Positions 1 through 13,300 of a stretch of DNA of 64,000 nt are shown here, in pieces. Within the stretch, counting starts at the first letter, position 1. Each line of letters starts with the position of its first letter. A program made the translations under genes and the position numbers. Under the pieces are notes generated by a model. It ran no database searches. It was given only the letters and a program-made list of their open reading frames with translations, and was not told the DNA's origin. This stretch comes from Lagopus muta (Eukaryota; Chordata; Aves; Galliformes; Phasianidae), in assembly GCF_023343835.1 (NCBI RefSeq), contig NC_064435.1:68086134-68150133 (forward strand), written 5' to 3'.

Positions 1-1003
1 GTAACACAATGCAATAAAAACATACTGAAGAAGCCCCAGCTTTTCTAGCTTCCTAATTTGGAGCTTCCATTGCACATTTGCTTTCACATAGTTTATATTT
101 TTTCAAAGAGAGAAAGTTTTCAAAACATCCTCCCAACATCAGGTTTTGGGTTTGCTTCTCAAAGAACCTGCTACGGGATATGTACCAATCAGCCCACACA
201 GTTGCCATGGCTGAGATGAAAGGAGCAAGTCAAAAATACTTGCCGAACACACAAAGTCTGCTTTAAGAACAAACAATAGCAATGACATGTGCTCAGACCC
301 AGAGAATTAAAGCCCACCCTCTGCACAAAGGCTCAAGCAAACACCTTTCTACCACTTCACTTGTGTTTCTGACAGTCAGGGGGAGGGGGATTTAAACCCC
401 CATGATTGGCCTGGATTCACATACAATGATTGGCCCGGATTTCTATGCAAAGCAAACAGTTGCAACCTGGTATCTGGTTCTCCAGACAGTTTACCAAAGA
501 AACTTGTTCCTAACATTATCTGGAAGAGTTGTCCTGGGTCCAGCCTACCTTTTCCAGTTCAACTTAATTCCTGTAATCAGGCAGTAGATGAGGAAAATTG
601 AGCTTCTCAGCTAAGAATTTATGTTGCCAAGGAATGAAGAAAAAAGTCAAACAGACATAGCATTTAATGTGCATGTCCAAAGCAAGAGCCTATCCTTCTA
701 TGAAATGAAAGAGGTTGCTCTTTTTAAGCAATTAACTTTTTCTCCAAAACTCACCACTGAATGATCATTATCATGGTACATTAGGTCATAAAAGTTGCCA
801 TGGTTTGATGTAATGCAGTTACTAGCATATAGACAGCAGATAAAGAAATGAGTTAGCGCTGGAGCAACGTAGTTGAATAATTAGACTTTTTCATGTTAGG
901 AGCTTAGCAGTAACTGTCTATGTTAGCAGTATTATATATTCCCAATACACTTATGAGCTACTTTTGAAAAGAAAAAAAAAAAAATCCAAAGCAAATTCCT
1001 TAC

Positions 1004-1119
1004 CCTCCAAGCTCCTCTCCTGTACAGATGCAGCAGTTAAATTTAGAGCGATTTTCATCACTTCATGGAAAGTCTGTCCCAGTGGCATCACAGCTAAGTC
1101 TTTCAATGATACTAAGGTA
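1004..1119 (-). other. ABCA13: ABCA13 coding exon 8, last one in the window
   Basis: The segment has acceptor CTTTCAG, donor GTAAGG, 116 nt and no stop. It enters with one base completing the codon left open by the exon ending at 3693, and encodes [20 protein letters not shown] and then [13 protein letters not shown]. This resembles the SLEDLDWLPLNQTF stretch of the mammalian protein. No further ABCA13 exon was recognised in positions 1-1003. Confidence 0.78.
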
Positions 1120-4100
1120 CTGAAAGGTAAATTAAAAAAAAAAAAAAAAAAAAATCAAGCTCTCCATACACGCAAAACTGAAGGGGTTTGGTGGAAAAAG
1201 ATGAAGCTCAAGCAGCTGAAAATTAAAATATATAGTTTGAATATATAGCTGAAAAAAGTGAACTTCTGTTATATTATGTTTTTAAATCAAAATATCACAA
1301 GCTGAGATTTTACAGTTAGAGTTTCACCCACTTCTCATTAAGAAAATGAAAGAGATCTATCAGTGTTCTCAGGAACAAGAGACAGGAAAAGAAGGAAATA
1401 TGAGTTAAAAATGAGAATCAAAAAAGATTGCTAAAACACCACGGGCATCCTCCCAGTCTTCCCTGCAGCAAGACATCAGGATGGATACAGAATGCTTTTA
1501 TTTCTACTCAATCTGCAGAGAAAAAAAAACATTTAAAACAACAGCACAAGTATTCTCACAGTAAATTAGAGCAAATTACAGAATGTGTTAATAAAAATGT
1601 TTCTGTTGAATTTCTTACAACTACCAGTTTCAGTCCACCTAGCTGTTAATTTTTATTGATCTTAATGTAGCTGTAAGTTACTACTTAAAGTTTGTGTTAA
1701 ACTTTTTAGTTATTTCCTATAATGTATTCCTCTGTTACTTAGCAAATAAAAATCCAGCTTTTTTAGACTGGATCAGGAGCTGCAGAAACGCTTCTTAAAT
1801 AAGTGAGAATAAACAGTAACACTAAGTTACCTGAATACGTATGTAAAGTGTTGGACCAGGACACGTCTCGACCAGATAGTTTACTGTCCCCTCACAGAAA
1901 ACACAAGACAAGGACAAATATACATATATATATAATTTTTATTTTATTTTATTTTTTTGTAAGCCCTCAGGTTGGCTTTTAGTAGTCTCTTTTTATCTAG
2001 TGGGCTACTGTCTGCTAAGTACCTCTGAGAGCATAAGAAAGATGGTACAGGGCAAAGAAACAGGAGAAGTTGTAAATTTAGAATCTTCTCTGCTAACTAA
2101 ATTCTGCCTGAACCAGGACCTCTGTCTAGAAATGTAAGTTAGAAATATGAGGACAGTCACAAGGCAAGCATTGTTTTTTGTGGTTTCATTTCCAAATGCT
2201 ATTATTTATGGAAAATTCTGTCATTCAAGGGCACCAACACTGTGAAAAAGCCATAAAATAATAAATGAAAATAGAAAAACATAAGCCAAGTCTCCTGCCA
2301 TTAATCCCTTGGGGACTGACCCAGCTGGCAGCAAGTACCCACACATCTGCTCACACCCTTCTCCCCACCTCTCACTCTGACCTTCCTATGAGCTCAAGGT
2401 AGAAAAAAGCACTGCTGTGATTATACTATCAGGTTAGTGGCTTGACCCAGCACAGCAGACAGTGGTTACTGTTGTCTTTGGCCATTGCTGCTGAAGAAGA
2501 TAAAAATGATAACCACAAGCTTACGGTCAAGTTTTTGCCTTAGGAGTGCTTAGATTCTGAATGAGTTCACAAACCTTTCAGTAAAAGCCTTCTGCTTTGG
2601 GGGTATTGACCTGAGCCCAGCTATCCAGCCTGTCTTCCTACCCCCAGGCAGATTGACACTTCCTGCCAACTTGGTGTCATCTGCAAACTTACTGAGGGTG
2701 CACTCAATGACCTTATCCCAGTCATCAATAAAGATAATGAACAGAGCAGGCCCCAGTACTGATCCCTGGATAACATCACATATGACCAGTTGCCACCAAG
2801 ATGTGACTCCAATTCACCACTACTCTCTGAGCCCAGACATCCAGCCAGTTCTTTCTGCCTTGCTCCCCAGTTTCAAAAATACCTTATGCTATTATATCCT
2901 TCATGCCTTTTTTAATGATAAAAAGACAGTGAGATGTTAGAGGATAAGCAGCAACAGTTGGCATTCAAAGTTTTTAGGCCTCTGCTGCCCAAGGAATAAG
3001 GCTGGGGAAGTTCGTGCCAAGCCTTGCACAAGCAGATAGGTTTGGTGGCTTCCCAAAGCCTTACATGTCTGTTCACTGAATTCAGTGACAATTTCTTATC
3101 ATCTATTACAATTACCTACTCTTGCAAATGTATTTGTCACTTCAAGGTTTCCTTATTTCAATGAAAATTCCTGCAGCTCCTTTTTGTATTCCGTTCTTTT
3201 GATAGCATAGGTCTCTCTCTGAATCCAACTGCCCCTTACCTGAGACAGAAACTATCACATCCAGAATACAGTCCTCTGGGTTTTTTCTTACTGCTTCTTT
3301 TCTTGCAGTAGAAACAAGAGTCTTGAGAAATGCAATGGATATTGTCCAAATGCTAAATACATATTAAGCTGATTACAATCCAAATTGTGAGATTTTCTTA
3401 CATTCATATGTAAATCTTTTGAAGAATGCCAAAATACATGGCAAAGTTTAAAGCCATTTCTAACATAAACCTCCTTTTTTCCTAGAGAATTACCACTGAG
3501 CTGGACAGACATTTAAAAAACAGTTATGAAGTACTCAGAATGGGTGAAAGCACCCACAGTGTCTCTATAAAAGCAACACATGATCAAGAGAAAAATTCAC
3601 CTTCCTTGCATGTTAAGAATACTGATTAAGTAGCCTGTGAAAAGAACAGGAGTTTCAGGTAAAATATTAAGAGAGTATTTATAAGTACTTACTTTTTAAT
3701 AACTTCCAGAAACTGTGCTATGGCAGCTAATCCATCCTCTGAATATAAGTTCTTTGATTCAAGGCGAGGGAGAGAATGCAAAAGGTTCCAGAAAGATGGC
3801 TGTTTGTACAGGTTTTCTATTTTAGAAATGATTTCTTCTGCTTCATTCAAATCCATCTTCACGTGAGGAAAACACATTTACACGACACTTGCATTAGCAG
3901 AGAAAACCAGCAGGCATCTGCTACTTCCCCAACCCTGTTGAACTATTTCAAATATTTTTTTCAAGTATGAAGCGTACCCTTTAACTTCATTAATTCACAA
4001 TGTCATTTTGGTGATACTTTGAACTAAGAGTAGTTATCTTGCACATGACTTTGTCTACTCTTATGGTAAATGGAATTGGGAGAAAACCTGAGTAATCTTT

Positions 4101-7100
4101 CTGCTCAGACGTGCAAGGAGACACATTATACTCCCCTAAAGAGAAGGGTTGCCTATGATATCTCATACACAAAGAGCTCTTTACCCTGGCAATGAACTTT
4201 AAGCCTAAGGATAAAGGGCAGCATGCTGCCAGGGACATGCCATCCTTACCTCACAGCTCCTCCCACGGAGCTGGGATAGGTGTCAAATACTGCTTGGTGA
4301 AAATGGCTTTTGAAAGATTAACTGACTGGGGTAAAAGAACACAAAGCACATCTTTTGTAGGACTAAACCATCAGATGGATTTATCATAGCTGTTCATTAT
4401 CCAGCCCTTATTTATCTAGTTTAATGTTTCAGTTGAGCTCTTCTGCATAATAGTAACATGAGAGACATTCTACTAAAAGATGCTTGCATATGCAAGCCAT
4501 TAACAATGGTACACTTCTTTCAGATTTTCCCCCTCTACTCTATCTTTATGAGGTCTCCTATGGAGTACTGTGCCCAAATCCTGGGGCTCCCAGCACTTAA
4601 TGGATGTGGAGCTGTTGGAGAGAGTCCAGACAAAGGCCACGAGTATCAGAGGGCTGGAACACCTTTCCTAAGAAGAAAGGTTGAGGAAGTTGGGCATATT
4701 CAGCTTTGAGAAGAGAATACTCCAGGGAGAGTTCATTACAGCCTTCCAGTATTTGAAGGGAACTTACAGGCCAGAGTGGGACCGACTTTTTACATGGTCT
4801 GATAGTGATAGGACAAGGGAAATGGCTTTAAACTAAAAAAGGGGAGATTTGGATTAGGTGTTAGGAAGCAATTTTTCACTCAAAAGGTGAGGAGGCACTG
4901 GCACAGCTGCCCAGAATAGCTGTGGTGCCCCTTCCCTTGAGGTGTTCAAGGCCCAGTTGTTCCTGTCCCTGCACAGCCTAAGCTGGTGGAGGGCAGTCCT
5001 GCCCACAGCAGGGGAATTGGAACAAAGTGATCTTTAAGATCCATTCCAACCCAAAACATTCTATTATTCTATGATATGATTAATGAAGTTCCATCCAATC
5101 AAGTAGCTTTTGAGCAATTGACAAATATTACTATGAAAATGCTATCTGATTTCTAGTTATGAATCAGAAATGTAGGTCTCGTGAAATTGCAAGCTGTAAT
5201 CAATTTACTATGGAGAAAAATAATTTTACAATATTTTGAAGTGAAACCAGTGTTCTGTGAAAGGTACAAAATTGACAGCAATTGAAATCCACTGCAGTGC
5301 CTGCTGAGTCTTCCTTGTTCTGTTGAGATTGCAAAGGTGGAAAGACTGCACAGAGCCCGAATTCACTTCACATGCAAATGAATTCCAGAAGGAGTTATGC
5401 TACATCTTACAATCCTGCCTTCCTTTATTCCCACTTTAGTCTTCATGTTGTATTTATTGCATAATAAACCTGAATTCAAAGTAATCTCCAAGAGACCAAT
5501 CTTCTCAATCTCACTATATTCCTTTTCTAAGGCGTTAGGGTTTTTTGTTTTGTTTTGTTTTTAAATAATGAGCACACTTTAAGAGTTGCTTCTGAGATGT
5601 TTTGTAATATGATTGATTTTATGGAACTACTCAAAGTTTGGAGACAGAGTTTTAAATTGCTCCAAATAAATATCTAGTCTTCAAAAGTTGTGGATTTTGG
5701 TTACTAACAACCTAGAGTTGTTTAAATCAGCGCACAAGAAACCACTGAAGCATCCAAGATATTATTTCCTTCAGCAATATAACAATTTTTTTAAAGGCAG
5801 TTCACTAAAACCTGACAGGATAGAAATTTCTAACAGTTACAATAAAGACACTTAAAAAAACAGAACTATTTAGAAATAAAATGTAAAAGTACTTACAGTA
5901 AGAAAAGTGGTGCCATTATGAAGCCCTGTAAAATCAGATATTTTTCCTTTACAAAGAGGCATTATTAACTTCAGAAGATCCATTTTGTAAGTAATAGCAA
6001 ATAGTAAACAAAGTATACTTCTAAAGGATAAAACAGGTGTGAAACAAGTAATTCTGTAGAAAGTTAGCAAGCCACCAATTTTCTATGCCTTCCAATATTT
6101 TTACAATTATTACAGAAACAAAAGAAATGCGTTACCATTCACTTTTCAGTAAGACAAAATCATCACATCAATAGTAGGTGAGTGTATTAGCCCCCACAGA
6201 GCCAAGTATGAAATCAACTGCTTCACCTTAATCTTTCTTCTCGAAATCTCAGCCACCTGCTGCACAGCAAGACTGAGCAGTATGAGTGGGAACAGAGTGG
6301 GGAAAGTCAGAACATGGTGTTTCCAATCACGCCCTTTTAGTTCAAGACTGATTTGTTCACCTGAAGGTTACAAGGTGCAAGGAAATGAGTTTCCTATCCT
6401 TCTACTCTCTACTAAAACAGATATAACTGGGAAGACAGGCTAGGTTGTTATCCAAACCAACAGATCCTTCTGGCTAAACCCTGATAGTTACACTTAGATA
6501 ACATACTAGACTAAGTATCCACATACTCCAATTAATAATCATTATCTTTAAACCTTCATCACAGAATATTTTCTTAACAATCAATAAAAACAAGAGTACA
6601 GTTCCAGAAAGCTGAGATTTTAGAATAGCCACAGTAATAATAATCACTAAAGTGGCTTTTATTTTTGTGTTAGCTAAATTTGACTTTGCTAATTTTATTT
6701 AAAATAGAAATATTCCTTTGTCTGATGGGTATCATTATAGACAAAGCAATTCATTATTAGAAAAATCAAGCTTACCTGAGAACTTTGAGCTTTCTTCCCA
6801 CAGTTTTTCTAAAGCCATGGTTTTCTCTGTGGTTTCAGTAAATCCCTTTGCAAGTTCTTGTATCTCTTTCATAAACGCTAAGTCAGGTCCTGCAAAACTT
6901 TCTGAACCACTTTCAACACCTGAAGAACTTTTCCACAGAAAAACAAGAGGACAAGATAAGTAATTACAACCTGGAAGCTAGTCATTAAGAAAAATGTTGC
7001 CTTATAGCAGCATTCTAATTGTTCGTTTTTGTTTTCAGAACTATTATACACTTAGTTGTTTTTTATTTTGTTCATTAGTGTGCAAGTTTCACAACTGAGT

Positions 7101-10100
7101 CAAAACCTCAGGTAAGAGAGCACTGTAAATTTGCTGAGCTGAAGCAGCTCACCTGCTCAAGTAGTACAAATCTGACAGCAGATGAACACATACAGTGAAG
7201 TCAAATTTGTTCCTTTGTGCATCAAGATTCCAGTTGATGATGATTCTTTCACAGCCTGTACCCTGAAGTTCACATGTTCCAATTTCATGTAAGCCAATAC
7301 ACTGCAACCAGTGTCCAACACAGGGGAGACATCACCAGACAGAATGGGGATAAGGCCCTGACAAAAGGTGCTTCCCTTTTAGTTTACTAGGCAAAAGAAT
7401 TGTCATAACAATTACATCATGTTAACAAAAAAAACAACACCACCGACACCTGCACACTGATTCCAAGTGACACGCTCCTCAAGGTACCTTTCTAATTGAA
7501 AAGTGAGAAGAATTGTGTCACTGGCTAAATATCTTTCCTTATGCTGACATACATTCTGAAAGTGTCTGTTAAGAAAACTTGTACCACTTGTACATGAGAT
7601 TATGGTTTTTTTTTTTTCAGATACATGCAATAACTTACAAAAACGTCAAAAAAAAAAACTCTTAAAAAGATATTGCCCCTACCGGCTTTCCTTCGGTTTT
7701 AATTTACAGCTAAACTCCCTCCAATGCTACCATCTAGTGGCTTTTCAGTAACACAACAGTTCTAGAATAGTACTTCCACTGTGAAGTAAGTTCAACGATC
7801 TTTTACACACCTCTACAGGCCAGCATTACTTAGACTACCCCAAGGCACCATAAGCAATGGAACAGTTATCTTTAACAAGTTGCCAGGCATTTTAATTTAT
7901 CTTATAGAAAGTTCAAACGATATAAGGGTGAAGTCAAGTAGCAAATACATTGTGAATTTTCATTAGAAGAATAATTAACTGATTCATAAGCACTACTAAA
8001 TAGTAGAATATTTATATAAATAGTCACATTCCTTTCTTGTCAGACTTGAACATGAATGTTAGTTTTCAGCATGATTGCTATCAATTGGTAAAGAAAGATC
8101 TAAGGAGAAAAAGATCCACAAACTAATTCACTTGATTCAGTTTATCCTGTCTTATTTCTTCCAGATGATTCCTACAAACATCACCATGAACATCACAGAG
8201 CAGAACTTCATTGCAGCAAGTCTATGAACAAGCATCCCAAAAGGAACACATCCTGGTTAGACAAACAGTTCCTTCGCAATTATTGTCAATTCTCTAGGTG
8301 CAAAATTTTCCAGTCAGCATTTTTTTGACACGCCATACAAACTTTCAGCAGTGGTGGTATCTCAACTCATATAAGGCCACAGAAATCCTACGGGTACTTC
8401 AGCTAGAGAGGAAAAGAAAATGCATGAAAGAAGTCATGGCAGAATCCTAAGCTTGACTTAAGCTGTATACGAAGGCATGGAAAGTGAAATTCAGTGTTGA
8501 AACTCAAGGAACCTAATCACAAAGTTTGGGTTATTTTTAAACTGAATTGCTGTGAAGAAAATGTACATAGCCTACATACAAAGTCAGAGCATTAAGCTCC
8601 TGATTCTGCTAGAAAAAGGAAATTACTAAGGACCCAAAGTCCCAAGAGGCAGATAACTTGAGATCATTCACACATACATGGTGTTTACATCCTTTTAAAA
8701 AATGAAAATAATTTTATTCTTTATCAGGTTATAGTTAAGAATAAATATTAAGCACTGTCAGAACTACTTAATTAGAATAATTTTTATTTCATCTATGATC
8801 CTTAGTTGAATCCATATTACTGTTTTCCTCCCAATTATTTAAATAAGATACTAAGAGTCATAAAATAAAAACAATAATGCATATAAATGGATCAGATATG
8901 TTCAAAAGTTCTGCTAAAATGCAGCCACCGAATAGCATGCAGATGAAGAAGCACCTTTCTCTTGCACTCCTTCCATAATCTTTATTTGTTCAGTTTCCTG
9001 CAACTTTAGATTACAGGTTGATGAGAAAATTTAAGCTAAGAACTACCAACAAGTTCTTTATTGTTTCAGAGCAGTTTGTTTTGATCCCAATTTAGCTGCC
9101 AGCCAAGAGGATTTTATAAAAATCTTTCACCAACTTCAAACTTTCACAGATTATCCCAGCATCCTGCATCTCTCTGTCCAAAACAGCATATAAGAAACAG
9201 AAAATTGCTTTCCACATGACTTTGACCATAAGCTTGACTTGGCTTACCATGTGCCTGTTTCAAAATAAATAAGGCCCAGAGTTGTCTATTAACTTCTTGC
9301 AAATCACCCACCCACTTTTCTCTTTGACTTGATGCTTGATTTCATGTACTCCCCATACAACCTCCCTGCTTTTCTCAATGTGTGTTGTCCAGAGAAAGTC
9401 CCTGATATGGCACAAGCAAAATGTGATCTCAGCACACAGAGCTGTAAGATGATAGCTCAGTCATCCACACCAGTATCAGAATCAAGTCTACCCCTGGGCC
9501 TTATTAGATTTAATTTCAAGTTTTTGCAAGTTTAGCAAGTATTTCTTTTGGAAGTTATCAGGTCTTGATATTTATGCTACCAACTACAGCTGTTTAAACA
9601 CTATATGCAAGGAGGTTGGAACTGACAGTCTCCAGAGGTCCCTTCCAAACCCTACAATTCTGTAATTCTGTGAATTTAATTAAATTCATCAACATTCTTA
9701 GAAATAGCAGTCTTGAGTCTTAGTTTTTAATCATCTTAAGTATTTCAAGTGCAGGAAAATCTAAACTTATTTTCTTTGTGGCATTGAAAAGACTAACAAA
9801 CATAGTTCCAGGAGTCTGAGTTGGGATTCGACCTTGCAACTCATTCTGCAAGATCTGCAATGGAATTAAAAGCATCAAGAATATATTATGTCTACATGCA
9901 CATGCATACTTATTTTTGCATGGGAGCGTAAAACTACTGAAGGACACTGTGCTGGATGGTTTTTACATGATTTGCTCTCAGTTTTACTCTGTGCTCCAGT
10001 AAGATAGACTGGAGTGTGAAAAACATGGGAAAGAGAAGGCAAAAACACCTGTTGCTTTGGGAGCTCCTACATGCACTCAAATGCTAAGGAGGTCAGAGAT

Positions 10101-10352
10101 ACTGCTGTTTGATGGACTAGTGAATCACATTAAATTTCTGCAAGCAAGAACCTGTTGTAGTGACTGAAAAAAGGAGTAAGAAACAAAGCCTTTGGCTAGT
10201 TTGGGTCAGCTGTCCTGGCTGTGTTCCTCCCCAGTTCCTTGTGCCCCTCCACCTCCAAGCTGACAGGGCAGCATGAGGAACAGAAAAGTCTTTGACTCTG
10301 TGTAAGCACTGCTCTGCAACAACTGAAAACAGTAACATTATCACCACTATTA

Positions 10353-10386
<34 letters not shown>

Positions 10387-13300
10387 GTAGAAGAAGAAAA
10401 AGCACAGCATCATATGACCCTCTACGAAGAAAATTAACTCTATACCAGCCAAAACCATGACAAAGGCAGGGCAGATATTGCTGAAAAATTAGTTAATCCT
10501 GGCCTTCACCTGACTCATCTGCTCACCAAAAGTCTGTTGATGGAGTCTGTTAGACTGGACAGCTATTTGGGTGTTTATGGTTTTCATAATGGAGGTTCCA
10601 ATAGAAGTCACAGGATTTTTTTAATTTTTTTTTTTCTCCAAAGAACAGCTATATTTTAAACTGTCAGCATCAATGCAGTATGCGTTGTGAAGTGTATCAC
10701 ACGTCCATGCAAACTAGAGTCCTTGATTTGCCTTTAACAAACACATTGTTCATGAGAAGCATTCCTGAAAAGGACCATAAAGAACCAGCTATGGTTTGAC
10801 GTAAATCCTCAAAGGGAAAATATTTAATATTACTATTCCTATGTCACCCTGTCTCTCAACACAGGGACATTGTAGAGTTCAGTGGTATTTGGCTGACCAA
10901 GCTGACAACCAGGATTCCTAAGGCTAGCAGACAGCATAAGCCAAAGCAACATTTAGGCTGATTTAATTTATGCTGATGAACCTGCTGTAATAGACTGACC
11001 TCAGGATGAACCTAATGTTACCTTTTACCCTTTTCCTGACATAGGTTGCGATATTCAGCGTAGCCTTCTGAGGATAGAAATCTACATACATAGAAGAATT
11101 TATTTTTCAATTAAAAAAGAAAAAAGCAACTGAATAATTTCCTTCATTTTTAAGTAGGTCTAAGACTGCCTCCAGGAAATTCCTTCCTGATTTTCTTCTG
11201 AGCTGAAATATAATTTGGGCAGTTCAGTCAAAGTAGTGTAAATAATCACGCAAGGCAGTTGATATAATTCATTGGTCCTGGGGGCTTAACACACTTAAAA
11301 TAGCAACTGGAGTGGTGATGTAAATAAAAACTATCCATTTAGGAAATTATTTTTTTAAAGACTAAGAGCTATTTTGACACCATAGCCCAATAATTTGATA
11401 TTACTATTGCAAGTAGCAAGCTTCACAGAGTTTGCAAGACCACAGCACAGAGGTCTGTTACCTTCTCTTTGTCTAAACCTGAGATGTGCCTCAGTTTTGT
11501 TTTTTTCTGGGCAAATGGTTACGGTTTTTTATTTTACTTTCACACATCACTGTAAAATACTACTATAGTTTTACACCTATAGGCTTAAAACGTGATCATT
11601 CAAAGCAGAATAAGATATTTATGACTAACACAGGACAGTATCATGACAACATCAAGAAAAAAATAACATGTAGGCCTTCCTACAGTTTACTTTTTCACAT
11701 TCTCTTGTTTACAGAGGTTCTGCTACTCCTTTTTGGCTCTTTGTAGAACTTACTTAAGAGCTGTCTTTGTTTTACTTTTCTGCATGCATACTTCCCACCA
11801 TATATGATCTCAAAGTATAAATCCATGTACGGTATATTTTTTTTTGGCCAGTATCACCTTCACAGAACAATAGTCTTTCCTGTTAAGCATAGAAGTATGC
11901 TCTCATGTGCAACAGTGAAGTGCAAGAAAGCACAAAATTTGTGCATGAAGGGCAAAGAAAATTAGAAAGAGACATAAAACAAAGCCTTGTGACTTCTGCA
12001 CTCATAATGATACTAAAAGAAACTTCATGTGGTTACAAAATTCCTGTTCTTCCTATCTACGAGACAAAAATATTTGCTGTAAAAAGACCTACCGTGACTC
12101 TTATAGCACTGCATAGACTTGTACATCTTACCGTAAGCGGTTGTATTTCTGTGTTGAGTAACTGGTATTCCTGCATCTTGAGCCAACATTACAGAAAAGA
12201 GACCGCACAAAAGGATAAAGGCCCCGACTTGGCAAATCCCGAGCTTCTAAATAACCTAAAAATCAAGCAGCAACAGAATTAAAACCAGCAATGCTGCAGT
12301 TATAAAACTTGTACCATAACACTGTGCACCCTTCTCCTAGAAAGCTGCTCTGTCACCTGCGAATGATGATGTTGCATTAGTATCAAGTGTTCCTTCTTAG
12401 CACAACTAATTCACCACAGAAAACAGGTAACTCCCACATCAGACTATGGCAACGTAATGGTAGAGAGCACTTTCTGAAGAGCTCACTCTCATGGCAGTAA
12501 TGCCATTGCTACATCAAAACCTTGCTAGCCAGTCAGTCCAAAATGTCTTGCAAGCTAGATCAGAACATATAATTACTCATTAAATATTATTTCCTCTTTT
12601 CTTTGAGGCTTTCATAAGGTGAAGGAACTAGTGTTGTTATATGTGAATTTACATTCAACATTGATTAAAGTGAAGTTTCTTTGTATTCTGAGAATTTAAA
12701 CCTCAAAATGACAGGTTTTGTTCTTTTTTGTTTTTGTAACATAAGGGATAGCTATAGGGTTCCTATTTAACTTAATCTCTCAATTTAAAATAGCTAAAAC
12801 TAAAAGCATCATTGAAAGATCATTCTGCTTTCCTCAACATAACTTCCTTTTGGCAACCAATATATCAAATTAAGGAGTAAATATCTAGAACTAGTCTGAT
12901 AGATGGTACCTTAAACTCTGTATTTTTTCCCCCATCTAAAAATGACTTGCTCAGGACCACAGCTGGATAAGATCTAATCACACCCTAGGTTTCTATCTCT
13001 TGTCTCCACTACATGTAAGTCACCCCTCCTGCTTTATCTTCAGTATTTCCTGAATGCTTCTTAAAAGAGAGTCCAGAGGAAAAACAGCACAAGTGAAACA
13101 AAACATACAGTTTTCCTTATGTTTCGGGGGCTCTTGGAAGCGGATTGCAGCCAAAATCAGGAAGAGCATGCATGGCCAGAGTATTTCAGAGAGGAACAAG
13201 ACCTGAAAAGGGAAATGAAAACAATATTAGTGATACAGAAAAAAGAAAAAGAAAAAAAAGAAGAATTTGGTAGCACATAACTTAAGTCTAAATACCTTTT

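Noticed and set aside
9720-9947. Minus-strand open frame with a plausible acceptor, considered as an ABCA13 exon
   Set aside because: There is no donor in frame before the stop, the phase is incompatible and it does not resemble the family.
11905-12282. Plus-strand open frame of 125 codons
   Set aside because: It is the antisense shadow of ABCA13 exon 3 (12255-12132), which has matching splice sites and family similarity.
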